In this document: positions 7,316 through 17,600 of the stretch, piece after piece
Layout of the letters: every line of letters begins with the position of its first letter
Numbering within the stretch: the first letter of the stretch is position 1
Notes under the pieces: model-generated
Told to the model about the DNA's origin: nothing
The model's input: only the letters and a program-made list of their open reading frames with translations
Databases searched by the model: none
Source of the DNA: Candidatus Saccharimonadota bacterium
GTDB taxonomy: Bacteria; Patescibacteriota; Saccharimonadia; Saccharimonadales; Saccharimonadaceae
NCBI GenBank assembly: GCA_017519305.1
Contig: JAFWSN010000004.1
Coordinates: 1-51,548 of the forward strand
Direction of reading: 5' to 3'
Length of the DNA stretch: 51,548 bases
Program-made: the position numbers and the translations under genes

Positions 7316-8464
7316 TTAACTTGCTGCCTGAATGGTTATTGAAATGTCACCGCCTCCGGCTTGGCATTGCTCACGGGTAACGGTGTACGATGCCATCGCG
7401 TTAGTTGAAAGTTCCATCGGGTCGCTACCGTTTACGGCGGCGTTACCGTCTCTGTACTTATTCAACACAACGCCCGCCGCGTCTCTCACTAAGAAATAGT
7501 AGAGGGGGTTAGGCGAAACGGCTGTGCCGCCTCTCGTAACCAATACCGGCGTATAAGTCACATGGTCGCGGCTGCTGCTCGTATCTTCGTCTATCGTTTC
7601 ATCTTCGGGGCTGGGGTGCGGGTCAATGTCGTAAGGGTCTGACTTATCGACAACGCCCTGCACGTCCATACCGTAGAATGAGCCGTTACGTTTAACGGTT
7701 AGCCTGAACTCGCCGTAGGTGTCTATCATGCTTTCCGTTACGGTAAGGGTTGCGGAATTACCAAAGCCCTCGTTATCCGAACTGCCTAACAACTTCCAAC
7801 CGTCCACGTTTCCGGCTGCTGACGGGTCGAACTGCTCCCACTTGTAGGTAAGGCCAACGGATAACGCGCCCTCGTTGCTGTAGGCTTTAGCCTGCAAAAT
7901 ACAACTGTCGCCCTTACTGCTAATAACGAAACTCTTGTTATCGCCCGCAACGATAGTAACCTTACCGGCAAACTGCGCCTTTTGCTGAATGGGTATAGTG
8001 TAGTCGGCTGAAATGCTATCCTCCTGTGTACCGTAGTAGATAGTGGCTACCATCTTGATAGTAACGGGTAGGTAACTTGCAAGGGCCGCGATATTCTTCA
8101 ATATCTGCAAACCGGGGTACAGATTCGTACTACCGTCGGCGGCGTACTTCTTAAAGTAACTGCCGTTGGCCGTGCCGTCACCAAACAGGCCGGTACTATA
8201 GCCGCTTGCGTTAAACGTAATCTCTGTGCCGCCGAAATAGTAGCGCATAGAGGCAATAGTTGCTATGCCCTCGGCTACGCGGCTCGACGTGCAAATGAAA
8301 TTCAACTTAGGTTGCATCGTGGCAAAATTGGGGAAAACGGTTTGGTCTGCCCCTGTGCCATCCCAATACTGGAACAAATCGCCGTCCGGGCACATGATAG
8401 TAGCCATGTACGTACCGGCTTTGCTTATGAACTTAATAGTTCTGGTTGTTGATGCGCTACTCAT
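7316..8464 (-). CDS. Tail or baseplate protein with Ig-like domain
   Basis: This 382-residue protein lies between an acidic low-complexity protein and the tail fibre. Its middle (about 165-270) reads as an Ig-like beta-sandwich (SCILQAKAYSNEG...YKWEQF...ATLTVTESMIDTYGEFRLTV). The C-terminal part ends SITIQAAS. It is probably a structural protein of the distal tail. No enzyme motif is visible. The gene is closely spaced with both neighbours. Confidence 0.65.
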   Translation of the reverse strand: MSSASTTRTIKFISKAGTYMATIMCPDGDLFQYWDGTGADQTVFPNFATMQPKLNFICTSSRVAEGIATIASMRYYFGGTEITFNASGYSTGLFGDGTANGSYFKKYAADGSTNLYPGLQILKNIAALASYLPVTIKMVATIYYGTQEDSISADYTIPIQQKAQFAGKVTIVAGDNKSFVISSKGDSCILQAKAYSNEGALSVGLTYKWEQFDPSAAGNVDGWKLLGSSDNEGFGNSATLTVTESMIDTYGEFRLTVKRNGSFYGMDVQGVVDKSDPYDIDPHPSPEDETIDEDTSSSRDHVTYTPVLVTRGGTAVSPNPLYYFLVRDAAGVVLNKYRDGNAAVNGSDPMELSTNAMASYTVTREQCQAGGGDISITIQAAS

Positions 8465-8467
8465 AGT

Positions 8468-9037
8468 TTATTCCTCCTCATTGTTAGGGTTCAACACATC
8501 TTCTACGTCGCCAACGTCGCCGCTGTCGATGCTTTCCGTTTCCTCGTTAGATTCCTCGGTTTCCTCTCCGGTGGTCTCGGTCTCGCCGTTGGTAGGCGTT
8601 TCCGTTTCACCCTCTCCGGGTTGGTCGCCGTTGGTAGGCGTTTCCGTTTCGCCTGTACCCTCGCCTGGTTCCTCTGCGGGTGTCTCGCTCTCGCTTGTAC
8701 CCTCGCCGCCTGTCGGGGTCTCTGTCTCACCGTTGCCGTCGCCTGATTCCCCGGCGGGTGTCTCGGTTTCGGCCTCCGGCTCTTCTATGATAAATTCCGG
8801 GTCGGTGGCTACAGGTAGCGGGCGCGTAGATATACCGTACTGCTCTTCGCGGGCTTCGTGGGGCAAAAGCGCAATAGCACCGATACGCTGTAGGGTATCG
8901 GCCAAACGCGGTAGCGGGCCAAAGGCCATCATGTCTTGCAACCAAAGAATATAGTTGCCATCCTTTAACTTGTTTCTGTCGTTTTCCAAATGCAGATAAC
9001 TAACTACTTTTGGATTTGCTTTAATGTAACGTGCCAT
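8468..9037 (-). CDS. Tail-region protein with acidic Glu/Thr/Gly repeats
   Basis: The first 95 or so of the 189 residues look folded (MARYIKANPKVVSYLHLEND...). The rest is a low-complexity acidic tail built from units such as GETETPTNG and EEPGEGTGE. Part of the tail is encoded by a 26-bp exact direct repeat (8583-8608 and 8625-8650). The tail is probably disordered. Its place between structural genes suggests a minor virion protein. The function is unknown. Confidence 0.6.
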   Translation of the reverse strand: MARYIKANPKVVSYLHLENDRNKLKDGNYILWLQDMMAFGPLPRLADTLQRIGAIALLPHEAREEQYGISTRPLPVATDPEFIIEEPEAETETPAGESGDGNGETETPTGGEGTSESETPAEEPGEGTGETETPTNGDQPGEGETETPTNGETETTGEETEESNEETESIDSGDVGDVEDVLNPNNEEE

Positions 9038-9054
9038 AATCGAAAGTTTTAATG

Positions 9055-10212
9055 TTATTTGAATAATAATATTTTTCCGTCGCTGTCGGTAAATACCTTG
9101 CCGTCGCTATCTTCCATAGCGCACATAGGGCCGCAATCCTTAACGTCTAAGCCAAATACTGCGCCGTACTGCTGGCTCATAGCCTTGGTAGGCAAAACAG
9201 GGCTTACGCCGTGTCCTACCTGCGTGTACGATAAGCTGCCCGATGCCTTGTTGGTAGCAACGTACCAAAGCGGCAATAGTTCCCTTTCGGGGTTGTCAAT
9301 GGGGCCGTTTACATCCCATATTGAGGCGTTGGGCGCAATCGAAACTATTTCGGGGATATTGGTAGGTACGCCCGCAATATCAAACTCAAATTTCGGGATT
9401 CTACGGATAAACGAAATAACCTTTGAGGGGCTACCGTCTGTCAGGGTAACGCTTGCCGGGTCGCCGTAAACGTCGTACTTAGCCCTGCAACGTAGGTACA
9501 ACTCGCTACCCATCTTGCTACGGTCTACGGTAACGCTCAAACCGTCGTTTGCTACGGTAACGTCGTAGTCCAAAGTTTCGTCCGTGCCTACCTGCGTCCA
9601 TGAGCCATCACTACGGTACTTTTCCCACACAAAGATACGACGCTCTGCCAACACCTCATTACCGCCCAATTTCAGGCTCGCTTTCACTATCTGCGTATCT
9701 TCATGCACAAGCGGGTTATACAGGGTTTGGTCGGCTGCATCTAAGAACAATTCAGGAAAACCAACCGTCGCGTTATCGCAATAGACGGGATAGGTTTTTT
9801 GTATCGTGTGTATCTGATTAGTACGGGGGTCTACGTACTGCGCGTTAAACTCCAACGTAAGCACGGTGTTTACGGCGGCGTTGCGCTTTACCTTGATACG
9901 CCCGGCGTTGCTGCCGCTCGTAGTCAATTCGTAATTTTCGTTAGCGGCTGCAATCAGGGTGCGCGTGCCATTGTCAATCTCGTACCATGCTATATTAGTC
10001 AAACTTTGGTTTACGCGCCCGGCTTGCAGCACTTCGTCTTTGTCTATTACGCTAACTTCGGGTTGGATAATAAGCGGCGTAAGCGTAAAATCGGGCGTGT
10101 ACTCTCCCGTTGCCGCGTCGTAGTTCTGCCTGTTGGGTATGCTTCCCGACGTAGTAAAACTTATGTCTACTTGCAGCGGTCGAAAATTGAAATCAAATCT
10201 TTTAATCTTCAT
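9055..10212 (-). CDS. Distal tail structural protein
   Basis: The product is 385 residues from the ATG at 10212 (MKIKRFDFNF). A further upstream start would need TTG and would overlap the preceding gene. The protein is beta-rich with segments resembling Ig-like or fibre modules (VSVIDKDEVLQAG, YDVTVANDGLSVTVDRS). It ends in a short duplicated motif (DSDGKVFTDSDGKILLF), a C-terminal ending I associate with Bacteroidetes phage tail proteins. The role in the baseplate or fibre is inferred from the neighbours. Confidence 0.65.
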   Translation of the reverse strand: MKIKRFDFNFRPLQVDISFTTSGSIPNRQNYDAATGEYTPDFTLTPLIIQPEVSVIDKDEVLQAGRVNQSLTNIAWYEIDNGTRTLIAAANENYELTTSGSNAGRIKVKRNAAVNTVLTLEFNAQYVDPRTNQIHTIQKTYPVYCDNATVGFPELFLDAADQTLYNPLVHEDTQIVKASLKLGGNEVLAERRIFVWEKYRSDGSWTQVGTDETLDYDVTVANDGLSVTVDRSKMGSELYLRCRAKYDVYGDPASVTLTDGSPSKVISFIRRIPKFEFDIAGVPTNIPEIVSIAPNASIWDVNGPIDNPERELLPLWYVATNKASGSLSYTQVGHGVSPVLPTKAMSQQYGAVFGLDVKDCGPMCAMEDSDGKVFTDSDGKILLFK

Positions 10213-10231
10213 TGCCTTTGTCGTTTTATTG

Positions 10232-11965
10232 TTAATACTCAAATACTGCGCTGTCCTGCGCGGCGGCGTTGTTCATACCGTCGCGTAGTGTCACGGTGGC
10301 CGTAAAGCGTACCACTTTAGGCACGTAGCCGTTAAAATCTATGTCCTCGGCTGTCAGGTGTATAGACTTGCCCGCGTTGCCCCTACGTATAGCCCATGCG
10401 TTATCGCTTGCCACTCGCTCTACGCCGTTTGCGTCCTCGCTGTAGCGCGTCCAAACTACATCTTGGGCCAATATGTCGGCGGTCACGTCCTGATTATAGA
10501 TTTTGGCTATAATCTGCAAAGTAAGGTCGAAACGGTCGGGGTCGAAAAGCACGTCCGTATCGTTAAACTCCACCGTAAAGCCGGGGTTGCCCTCCAACAT
10601 AGCCCAATGGGTATTGTTCCAACGTGGGGCCGTCGTAGTCAAGTTGTGACAACAACGCCACTTGCAACCGCAATACCATACGTCGGAAATCTCGTAAACG
10701 CCTGTAGCCGGGTTTAGGGCCTCAAAGTAATACAGGCCGTCGGGTTGCCATTCTCCCCGGTCTACGTACTCGCAAATAGGCTTCATAGTCCATTTGTTGA
10801 GGCGTATAATATCCATCGTGACTATACCGGGAATATACATATAGTCCAAACCCTCGCGGATAGGTAACAGGTTGCCGTCATCATCCGTTAGCGTCCTTAC
10901 GAAATCGGGTAGGCTTCCAAAGGTTGCACCGTAATTTGTCGCGTCAATAATAGGCTTAGTAACGCCCGTTAGTTTGACAATCCGGCCCTCTGTACTCGAT
11001 AGGTAGATGCAGCTTTGGCGCGTGGTGTCTGTCTGATTACCCCAACGGGCAATCTTCATCAACTCGCACGGCGGGAAATTATGCCCGGCGGGTGTATCTT
11101 CGTCGGGGTACATCGTAACTTCTATAGTGTTATTGGCGGGGTTTACGCTGTTTACCCGCATCCAACTTGTGTACATAGCGGCGTTAGTTCCGGGGCTTGT
11201 ATAGCCTAAAGCCGTTGCGCCTAAGTTGTTAATGATACCCTTTAAGACGTTATTCTGTGCCTGTGCGGTAAAATAGCCCTCCCACTTGCTATGCAGTTTC
11301 AGGCGGTAGCAATTATCGCCTATGTCGGTAACGCTTTCTATGGTGTCGGCCTCTGTAAGTAGTTGGTCGCCCTCGATAGCCGATAGGCGGTTAATAATCA
11401 ACTCTACGGCCTCAAAGTATGTGCGTACCCTGACGCTTTCAAACTCGGCATTACCTAAGTTGTCAATACCTGCACCACTACCGGCGTAGAGTGACTTAAC
11501 GAAAGTACCAAACTGCGCCTCACCTCCGAAATGAGCGATACCCAAAACGTGTATAGCCTGTTGGAAAGTGATATTACCGGCTGCAACGTCGTTATAGAGG
11601 CGGCTAAGAAACTGATTACGTACCGGGCTGTTAGGGTCTAAGTCGTAAGCCATATCAGCGTAACCGGCTTTGACCTTTTCCGTTACTTTCTGATACGCCG
11701 TAACCTCTTCGCCTGTTTCGGGGTCTGTAGTTACTACCTCTTTAAGATAAGTCAGATACTCGTAACCTTGGCTGTCCGTTGTAATCTGGTCTAACGCGGC
11801 TTTGTTGGCGTGGGTGTGGCCGTCGCCGGGCGAAACGCTGCTGCCTCCCGTGTCGGCGTTCAAAACTACGACGCTATTTGCGCTACCAATACCCTGCTCA
11901 CGTAGTCTTTTACTACGCGGGCGTGGTGTCCTGTTGGTAACTACTGACGTATAATGTTTATCCAT
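10232..11965 (-). CDS. Tail protein (baseplate or fibre base)
   Basis: This 577-residue protein starts with a basic N-terminus (MDKHYTSVVTNRTPRPRSKR) and a DGHTHANKAALDQI segment. That segment, HTH followed by NK and a short helix, is common near the N-terminus of phage tail fibre and baseplate proteins. The rest is mixed alpha/beta without a recognised catalytic motif. It follows the large tail-associated protein and precedes beta-rich tail proteins, so it is probably part of the distal tail. Confidence 0.7.
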   Translation of the reverse strand: MDKHYTSVVTNRTPRPRSKRLREQGIGSANSVVVLNADTGGSSVSPGDGHTHANKAALDQITTDSQGYEYLTYLKEVVTTDPETGEEVTAYQKVTEKVKAGYADMAYDLDPNSPVRNQFLSRLYNDVAAGNITFQQAIHVLGIAHFGGEAQFGTFVKSLYAGSGAGIDNLGNAEFESVRVRTYFEAVELIINRLSAIEGDQLLTEADTIESVTDIGDNCYRLKLHSKWEGYFTAQAQNNVLKGIINNLGATALGYTSPGTNAAMYTSWMRVNSVNPANNTIEVTMYPDEDTPAGHNFPPCELMKIARWGNQTDTTRQSCIYLSSTEGRIVKLTGVTKPIIDATNYGATFGSLPDFVRTLTDDDGNLLPIREGLDYMYIPGIVTMDIIRLNKWTMKPICEYVDRGEWQPDGLYYFEALNPATGVYEISDVWYCGCKWRCCHNLTTTAPRWNNTHWAMLEGNPGFTVEFNDTDVLFDPDRFDLTLQIIAKIYNQDVTADILAQDVVWTRYSEDANGVERVASDNAWAIRRGNAGKSIHLTAEDIDFNGYVPKVVRFTATVTLRDGMNNAAAQDSAVFEY

Positions 11966-11969
11966 ACCC

Positions 11970-14231
11970 TTAACTATTAACCTCTTCTATTGCGTCGTAT
12001 TCGTCGGCGTTGAACTCTGTATAAAGCGCGTCGGCGGTGTCCATAATTACGTTTTGTTGTTCGCTGCTCATCATAAAGACTTTGCCCGCCTGGTTCCTTT
12101 CGGTGTAAACGCAAAGGTCGCCGGGGTCTAATACGGCTTCACCTGATAGCGTGGTTTTGCGGGCTGCAAACTGGCTGTAGAGCGTACCGATAAGCAACTT
12201 TTCCGGGTGGTCTGTAACGCCCGCCCTTTTTAGTTTTTGGATTTGCAGACTATCGGATGCCCGGCAATAGATACCCTTTGCCGTCGGGCAAGTCGTGTTA
12301 GCCGTACCGCACGTAGTATCTATGCTTATTTCCTCTTTGGCGTGCTTGTTTATATAGCCCGAATACTCTACATCGTCTAACTCGGCTGCATCGAATATCA
12401 GGTTATTTTTCACCAATTCCACTTTAGGGGCCTTGTATAACAGCCATCGGACTTGGTTATAGCGATTATCGTCTACCCAATATTTCGGGTCGTTCCATGC
12501 TGTTTGTTGGGGGATTAAACCGTTTAACCTGTATTCGTCCATATCAAAGCATTGCACCCCGGCGTAAACGGTTACTTCCAAATAACCGCCCTGCGTTGGG
12601 TAAGGCATATATTGGCCGTCGGCCATCTGCTTAAAACTATCGTAAATCATTACGTCTACGTTGCCTTTACCCGGTCTGCCTATACAATGGCGGTTTTTCT
12701 TCCATCCCAATATACCGGCACTTTCCCAAAGGTCGCTTGGGTCGTAGTATTCCAAATAGGCACTACCAAAGCCGCCTGCACCCGATACCCAACTGCCTTT
12801 GCAATATGCCAAATGGCCTTTCGTGCCTCCCTTGGCTATACTGCTATTGTCATAGTGGCAAACGGCGTTACCGTTGCTGTCGTACATATTGATAGCAACA
12901 GGCACAAAGGCGTAGCCGGTACGGGTTTTCATGCGGTCGTAGTTACCGCCCTCGTTACCGTCGTTACCCTCTGTAAACGGGTTGTATCTTGCATCCAACA
13001 GCATTTCAAGCGTAAGGCGTACATAATACGACTTTTGGCCCTCTGACGTTAGCGTAGGTAAGAATACTTTGTGCGTCTGCATCACCTGCATACCGCTTTC
13101 TTGGGTAACGCTGTTAAGTATGCGTTTCGGCCATCCCGTATCTAACCCGCCGTGTCCTCCTGAATGAAACGCCCATGCTATCGCGGTACATTCTGACGGC
13201 CCGCCTACCAATGGCAATATATGGCAATATCTCGCATTGGGATTCAGGTAGCGTAAGCCCTTACCCTGCGTGCTGATAAAGATAGTAAAGTTAATTAGGT
13301 TGTAATCCCAATTACCGCCCTGCCGGTGGTCTTCGCTATAGTCAGGATAATAAGAGTAATACGACGCTCCGGGGTCGGCTACCAAATTAACCTGTTCTAC
13401 GGAATATTCGCCGCCGTATTCCAATTCACCGTTAAGCAACTCTGCCGACGAATAGGGCGAAAAGTTTACTTTCACGTTGTTTGCTACCTTATCTACGCCC
13501 ATCGTCTGGCTGTCACCATCCCACGTTATAGCCCTACGCGCTGCGCTGTGCAAGCCGTTCAAATCGAATACGTAGACTTTACCGTTACGCTGTATCATCT
13601 TCAACGCCAACGGCTGCAAAATACCCTCTATCGTTTCTTTTAGCGTACTTGGCTCTGCATCTTCATCAAAGAAATTTTCGCTACGCACGGCCAACGCCGC
13701 CGGGTTCGCCTTGGTGTTCGTACCCTCGAAATAGGTAGTGCAATAGGTGTCAGCATCTAAGTAGGCGTAGTTAATGGTGCTACGCTGCAAAGCATTAAGC
13801 AAAATGGATTGTAGCGTTTGCATACCCGATAAGTTGTACTTTAGCCTATCCAATATACCAAAGTCGCTAAACGTAAGCGTAACGACGTACTTACGGGCTT
13901 TCTCGTAAGGCTCTTCGTAAAACTCCGGGTCTAACGCGCCACTCCAATAGAGGGCGTTATTACGATAAACGTCCATCCTAATACGGCCTACCTCGATTGT
14001 GTATAAATCTTCGTAGGTTCTATCGCCTGGGCTTTCTAACTTCAACGTGGCTTCGCTGCCGCAAATCACCTCTTCTTTGTCGGCGTGCTTCCAATCAATT
14101 ACTAATGCTTCGTCGGCCTCAAAGTCCAATACGCCCACGTTGCCGCTGTAGCCCTCTTGCAGTATCTCAACGCGCCAAACCACGTTTGCGCGGCTAAGAA
14201 ACTCGCCCATGTATCTTAATACCTTTGCCAT
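11970..14231 (-). CDS. Large distal-tail or baseplate hub protein
   Basis: This 753-residue protein directly follows the tape measure ORFs, the position of the tail hub in long-tailed phages. The N-terminal 120 residues (VWRVEILQEGY...LTLTFSDFGILDRLKY) look like a receptor-tail or hub domain. A later segment (TLKETIEGILQPLALKMIQRNGKVYVFD) resembles the region linking hub domains. No peptidase or lysozyme motif is visible. The assignment rests mainly on position and length. Confidence 0.7.
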   Translation of the reverse strand: MAKVLRYMGEFLSRANVVWRVEILQEGYSGNVGVLDFEADEALVIDWKHADKEEVICGSEATLKLESPGDRTYEDLYTIEVGRIRMDVYRNNALYWSGALDPEFYEEPYEKARKYVVTLTFSDFGILDRLKYNLSGMQTLQSILLNALQRSTINYAYLDADTYCTTYFEGTNTKANPAALAVRSENFFDEDAEPSTLKETIEGILQPLALKMIQRNGKVYVFDLNGLHSAARRAITWDGDSQTMGVDKVANNVKVNFSPYSSAELLNGELEYGGEYSVEQVNLVADPGASYYSYYPDYSEDHRQGGNWDYNLINFTIFISTQGKGLRYLNPNARYCHILPLVGGPSECTAIAWAFHSGGHGGLDTGWPKRILNSVTQESGMQVMQTHKVFLPTLTSEGQKSYYVRLTLEMLLDARYNPFTEGNDGNEGGNYDRMKTRTGYAFVPVAINMYDSNGNAVCHYDNSSIAKGGTKGHLAYCKGSWVSGAGGFGSAYLEYYDPSDLWESAGILGWKKNRHCIGRPGKGNVDVMIYDSFKQMADGQYMPYPTQGGYLEVTVYAGVQCFDMDEYRLNGLIPQQTAWNDPKYWVDDNRYNQVRWLLYKAPKVELVKNNLIFDAAELDDVEYSGYINKHAKEEISIDTTCGTANTTCPTAKGIYCRASDSLQIQKLKRAGVTDHPEKLLIGTLYSQFAARKTTLSGEAVLDPGDLCVYTERNQAGKVFMMSSEQQNVIMDTADALYTEFNADEYDAIEEVNS

Positions 14232-14233
14232 AC

Positions 14234-14642
14234 TTAACTACGCTTTTTGTGGTTGTACTCTCTTTCGATAACTCCTACCAACTTCCGGCCCTCCAACTCA
14301 AAGCGGACTTTGCCGAAAATCTCACCTTGCGGCTCTATCATATCGCGCAACTTATCCAACGGGGCCACTACTTCCGGGTTGTTAGTTGCCCCGGCGTACT
14401 CGCCAATAAGTGCCATCGTGGGGCCTGAAACAACGCCACCCTCTGCAAACGGCATTAAGCCAATGGCCTGTACCATTGCAACGGCGGCGGCTGAAAAACC
14501 TGCACCGATACCAAAACCTGCAAACGGTATGTAGGCGTGTGCGGCCATATACATAGCGGATGCAAGTTGTACGTAACTTGCGGTCAAAGCCTTGTTTGCA
14601 ATAATAGTCGGAATTGCGGCGGCGGCTGCAACTGAGGTAGCG
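14234..14642 (-). pseudogene. C-terminal part of the tape measure protein in a shifted frame
   Basis: This frame has no good start but continues the tape measure protein: it reads SVAAAAAIPTIIANKALTAS, then a glycine-rich hydrophobic segment and a typical tape-measure C-terminus (FAEGGVVSGPTMALIGEYAG, then NNPEVVAPL). The preceding ORF ends in a non-family tail after AAAL. A -1 shift near 14640 would join the two smoothly. No strong slippery heptamer is visible there, so I favour a one-base deletion in this genome or assembly over programmed shifting. The two reading frames overlap from about 14584 to 14642. Confidence 0.75.
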
Positions 14643-17600
14643 CTGCGGCCTCAACGCCCTGTGTCGTAGTGGCCGTTACAATGGCTGCACTCTCTGCGCC
14701 CTTGGCTATGGTGTGCGCTGTGGTGGCCGTCGTAAGCATATCTATAATACCTATTACGGTATTGATACCCTCGACTATCTGTATAAAGCCATCTACGAAA
14801 GCCGTAACTTTCTGCCATGCGTTACCGTTACCCTCTAAGGCGTTGCTTATGCTCTCGATACCGCTACCGATACCCTTAACACCGCTCCAACCATCCTTAA
14901 ACGCGCCAAATGTCGAAACGGATTGTTTACGCCATTTCTCATAGACGGCAATCATACCCTCTATATCTTTGCGCTGGCTGTCTGTTACCGGGTTTTCGGT
15001 GTCGGCCAAAACCTTTTGCAAATCGCGGATTTTCTTAGTAAGTTCCTCAAAGCCAAAGCCCTTAATTCTTACTTTGTAATCACGCCCGCTAAGTGCGTTT
15101 ACCTCGGCTATCTCGCGTTGCATATCGGGTATATCTATACCCATCTGCAAAGACTTCTTTTTTCTTTCTAACGCCGCGATAGTCTGCTGTATGCCCTGTA
15201 TTTCTTGGGCGGTTGCCGTCTTTTGCTTTTCCTGTAAGAATGAAATCGCGTCGGTTATCTCTTTCAGGGTGCTAACTTTCCTAACGTCGGTTTCTACGGT
15301 TGCGGCTTTGTCGGCTAACTCCCATTGCTGACGTATCTTTTCAAGGTCGGCAATATGACGTAGTAACTCCGGGCGGCTTGCGGCTGTAGCGTTCTTTAGT
15401 TGGTCTTGGTAGTATTGTACTTTGATAGCCAACTGGTCATAAGTCTTTAACGCGCTATCATCCATACGGATAACACCCGCGTTTTCTGCGTGCTTTTTCA
15501 GCGTTTCAAGCCGGTTAATAATATCGTCTATTTGGCCCTGTTGCTCGGCGGCTACCGTCTTACGCAAAGCGCGTTGGTATTCCAATTCCTTATCAATGGC
15601 CTGTAGCGTTTCAAGCGGCGACAAATCGACGCTCCCCTGCTCTACGTTCACCCTGATTGTTTCGTCGTTAGTCGGTATCTCCGGCAAATTAACGTCGCCC
15701 TGCTCTACGTTTACCCTGATTGTTTCGTCGTTAGTGTTCCCTAACAACGATTTCAATACGCCCGCGTCGGGTCTCTGTAATTCAGCCTGTCGTAACTCTA
15801 CGGTGGCTATCTGTGAGTCAATGTCGGAAAGTTCCTTTTTCGTAGTGGCTACTTGTTTCAGGGCGTTAAGATACTCGATAACGGTCTTTACGTCCGTTTC
15901 GGTCTGTATCTTGGTAGTGTCTACCTTGCCCGCTTCGTCAATGGCCCCAACAGGCATAGCGGCTTTCTTCTGCGAAAGTTCTATAGCGTTGGCCTTTTTC
16001 TGCCACAACTTTATTTGTTCGCGCAACTGCCTTTGTTCGGCTGTGTCCGCGTCTGTCAGTTTCTTTTTAGTCAGGTCTATATTTGTCCGCAACTCTTCAA
16101 GTGTCTTTGGGTCGGCTACGATAGTCCGCTTTCCGCTGTTGCCTGACTTATCTAAACCATACTTTTTACCCAAAGCCTTGTAGCGGGCTTCCATTTCGTG
16201 CAATTTCTTAGCCTCGGTTTTGGCCTCCGATTCCTTGCCGGTTATACCTGCAAGTGCGCTAACCTTATTCTTTTGTTTTTCTATAGCCTCTCCTAAAGCG
16301 GCGTAGGACATAGTAAGATAATTAACGCCGTTTGCAGCACCTCCCGCCTCTTCGCCGGTTTTCTTCATCTGCTTGCGGTGTTTCTCTGCGGCGGTATTGG
16401 CTATATCAAATTCCTTTTGTAACTCTGCAACGCCTCCCATTAGTTCGGTTTCCTGCTGCATCAGGGCTTTATACTCGCTCGTATAATCTTCATAGTCATA
16501 AGTAACCGCCGTGCCTGCGCTCGTTGTTCCTACGGTCTTTGATACCCGTGTACGGTGTTCGCCTGATTCCTCTAAACGGCGTTTCTTTTCGGCAATCATC
16601 ATCAACTCGGCGTTTTTCTCGAAAATCTTACGCCTAATTGTGTCGGTTTTTGCCTCTATTGCAAGTTGTTGGCAATATTCATCAGACTTATCTTTTAAGG
16701 TAGTCAGCCACTCGGCCCCGGTCGAATAAGTACCCAATAACTCACCGTACTTTTCGTTAAGGGTCTTAACCGCTGCCGTAGTGTCGGCCTTGGTGTCGAT
16801 AAGCTGCTGCAACTTCTTAATATCGGCCTCGATAGCCATCTTACTATCTGCCAAAGTTCGCGTAAACGCTTCCTCGGCTTCCTGTAGTTCCTGACTTGAC
16901 TTTGCAGCCTCTTCGGATTTATCGTTAAACAACGTCAATACCTCCGTAAGCACTACCCATGCCGCCGTAATACCGCCAACGATTAGTAAGCCCTCTATTG
17001 CAAGTCTAAGCGTCCGTGCGCTTACGGCTGCACCCTTGAAACTTGCGGCCATTACCTGCGTAACGGCGTTCATGCGTACCGCCGTAGCCGTCCAAAGCAA
17101 CTTAACAGCCCTGCCCGCTGCGGTCGCCTGGGTTAGTCTACCCATACCCGCCCACAACATAACAGCGGATTTGCGCAAACTCTCAAAGGTCATTGCAACC
17201 AAACCCAACGTAGCCGTAAAGTTAATTATCGGCATTACGTTACCAAAGACGCTTGCAACCATATCACGGTATTTGCCTAATTGGTTTTCAAGCATCTTTA
17301 ATTTGGCTGCGCCGGTACTACTCATTTGCTCAAAAGCACCGTCCATCGTTCCGGCACTATTGGTCATTTCGCCGATATTCTGCGTAAACTTATCGGCTTG
17401 CTCCCCGGTTAATGAGGTCAACAAGCGTAAGGCTCTTGCACTACCAAACAAAGTACCGTAAATCGTTTCGCTAAGTTCGCCTGTCCGTGCGCTGTATTCG
17501 TTAATAGCCTTATCTAAGGATTTCAGGAAATTGTCTAATCCCCCGGCCTCCTTAATGGCTGCTGCATCAAACTTAATGCCCATTTGCTCGGCGGCTTTTG

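Noticed and set aside
8265-8954. Plus-strand ORF of 229 residues rich in Ser and Pro
   Set aside because: It is the antisense shadow of the Glu/Thr/Gly repeat region of the minus-strand gene at 8468-9037; it crosses two real genes.
14587-14642. Programmed frameshift in the tape measure gene
   Set aside because: The overlap region around GCG CTA CCT has no X XXY YYZ heptamer, so a mutation or sequence error explains the break better.
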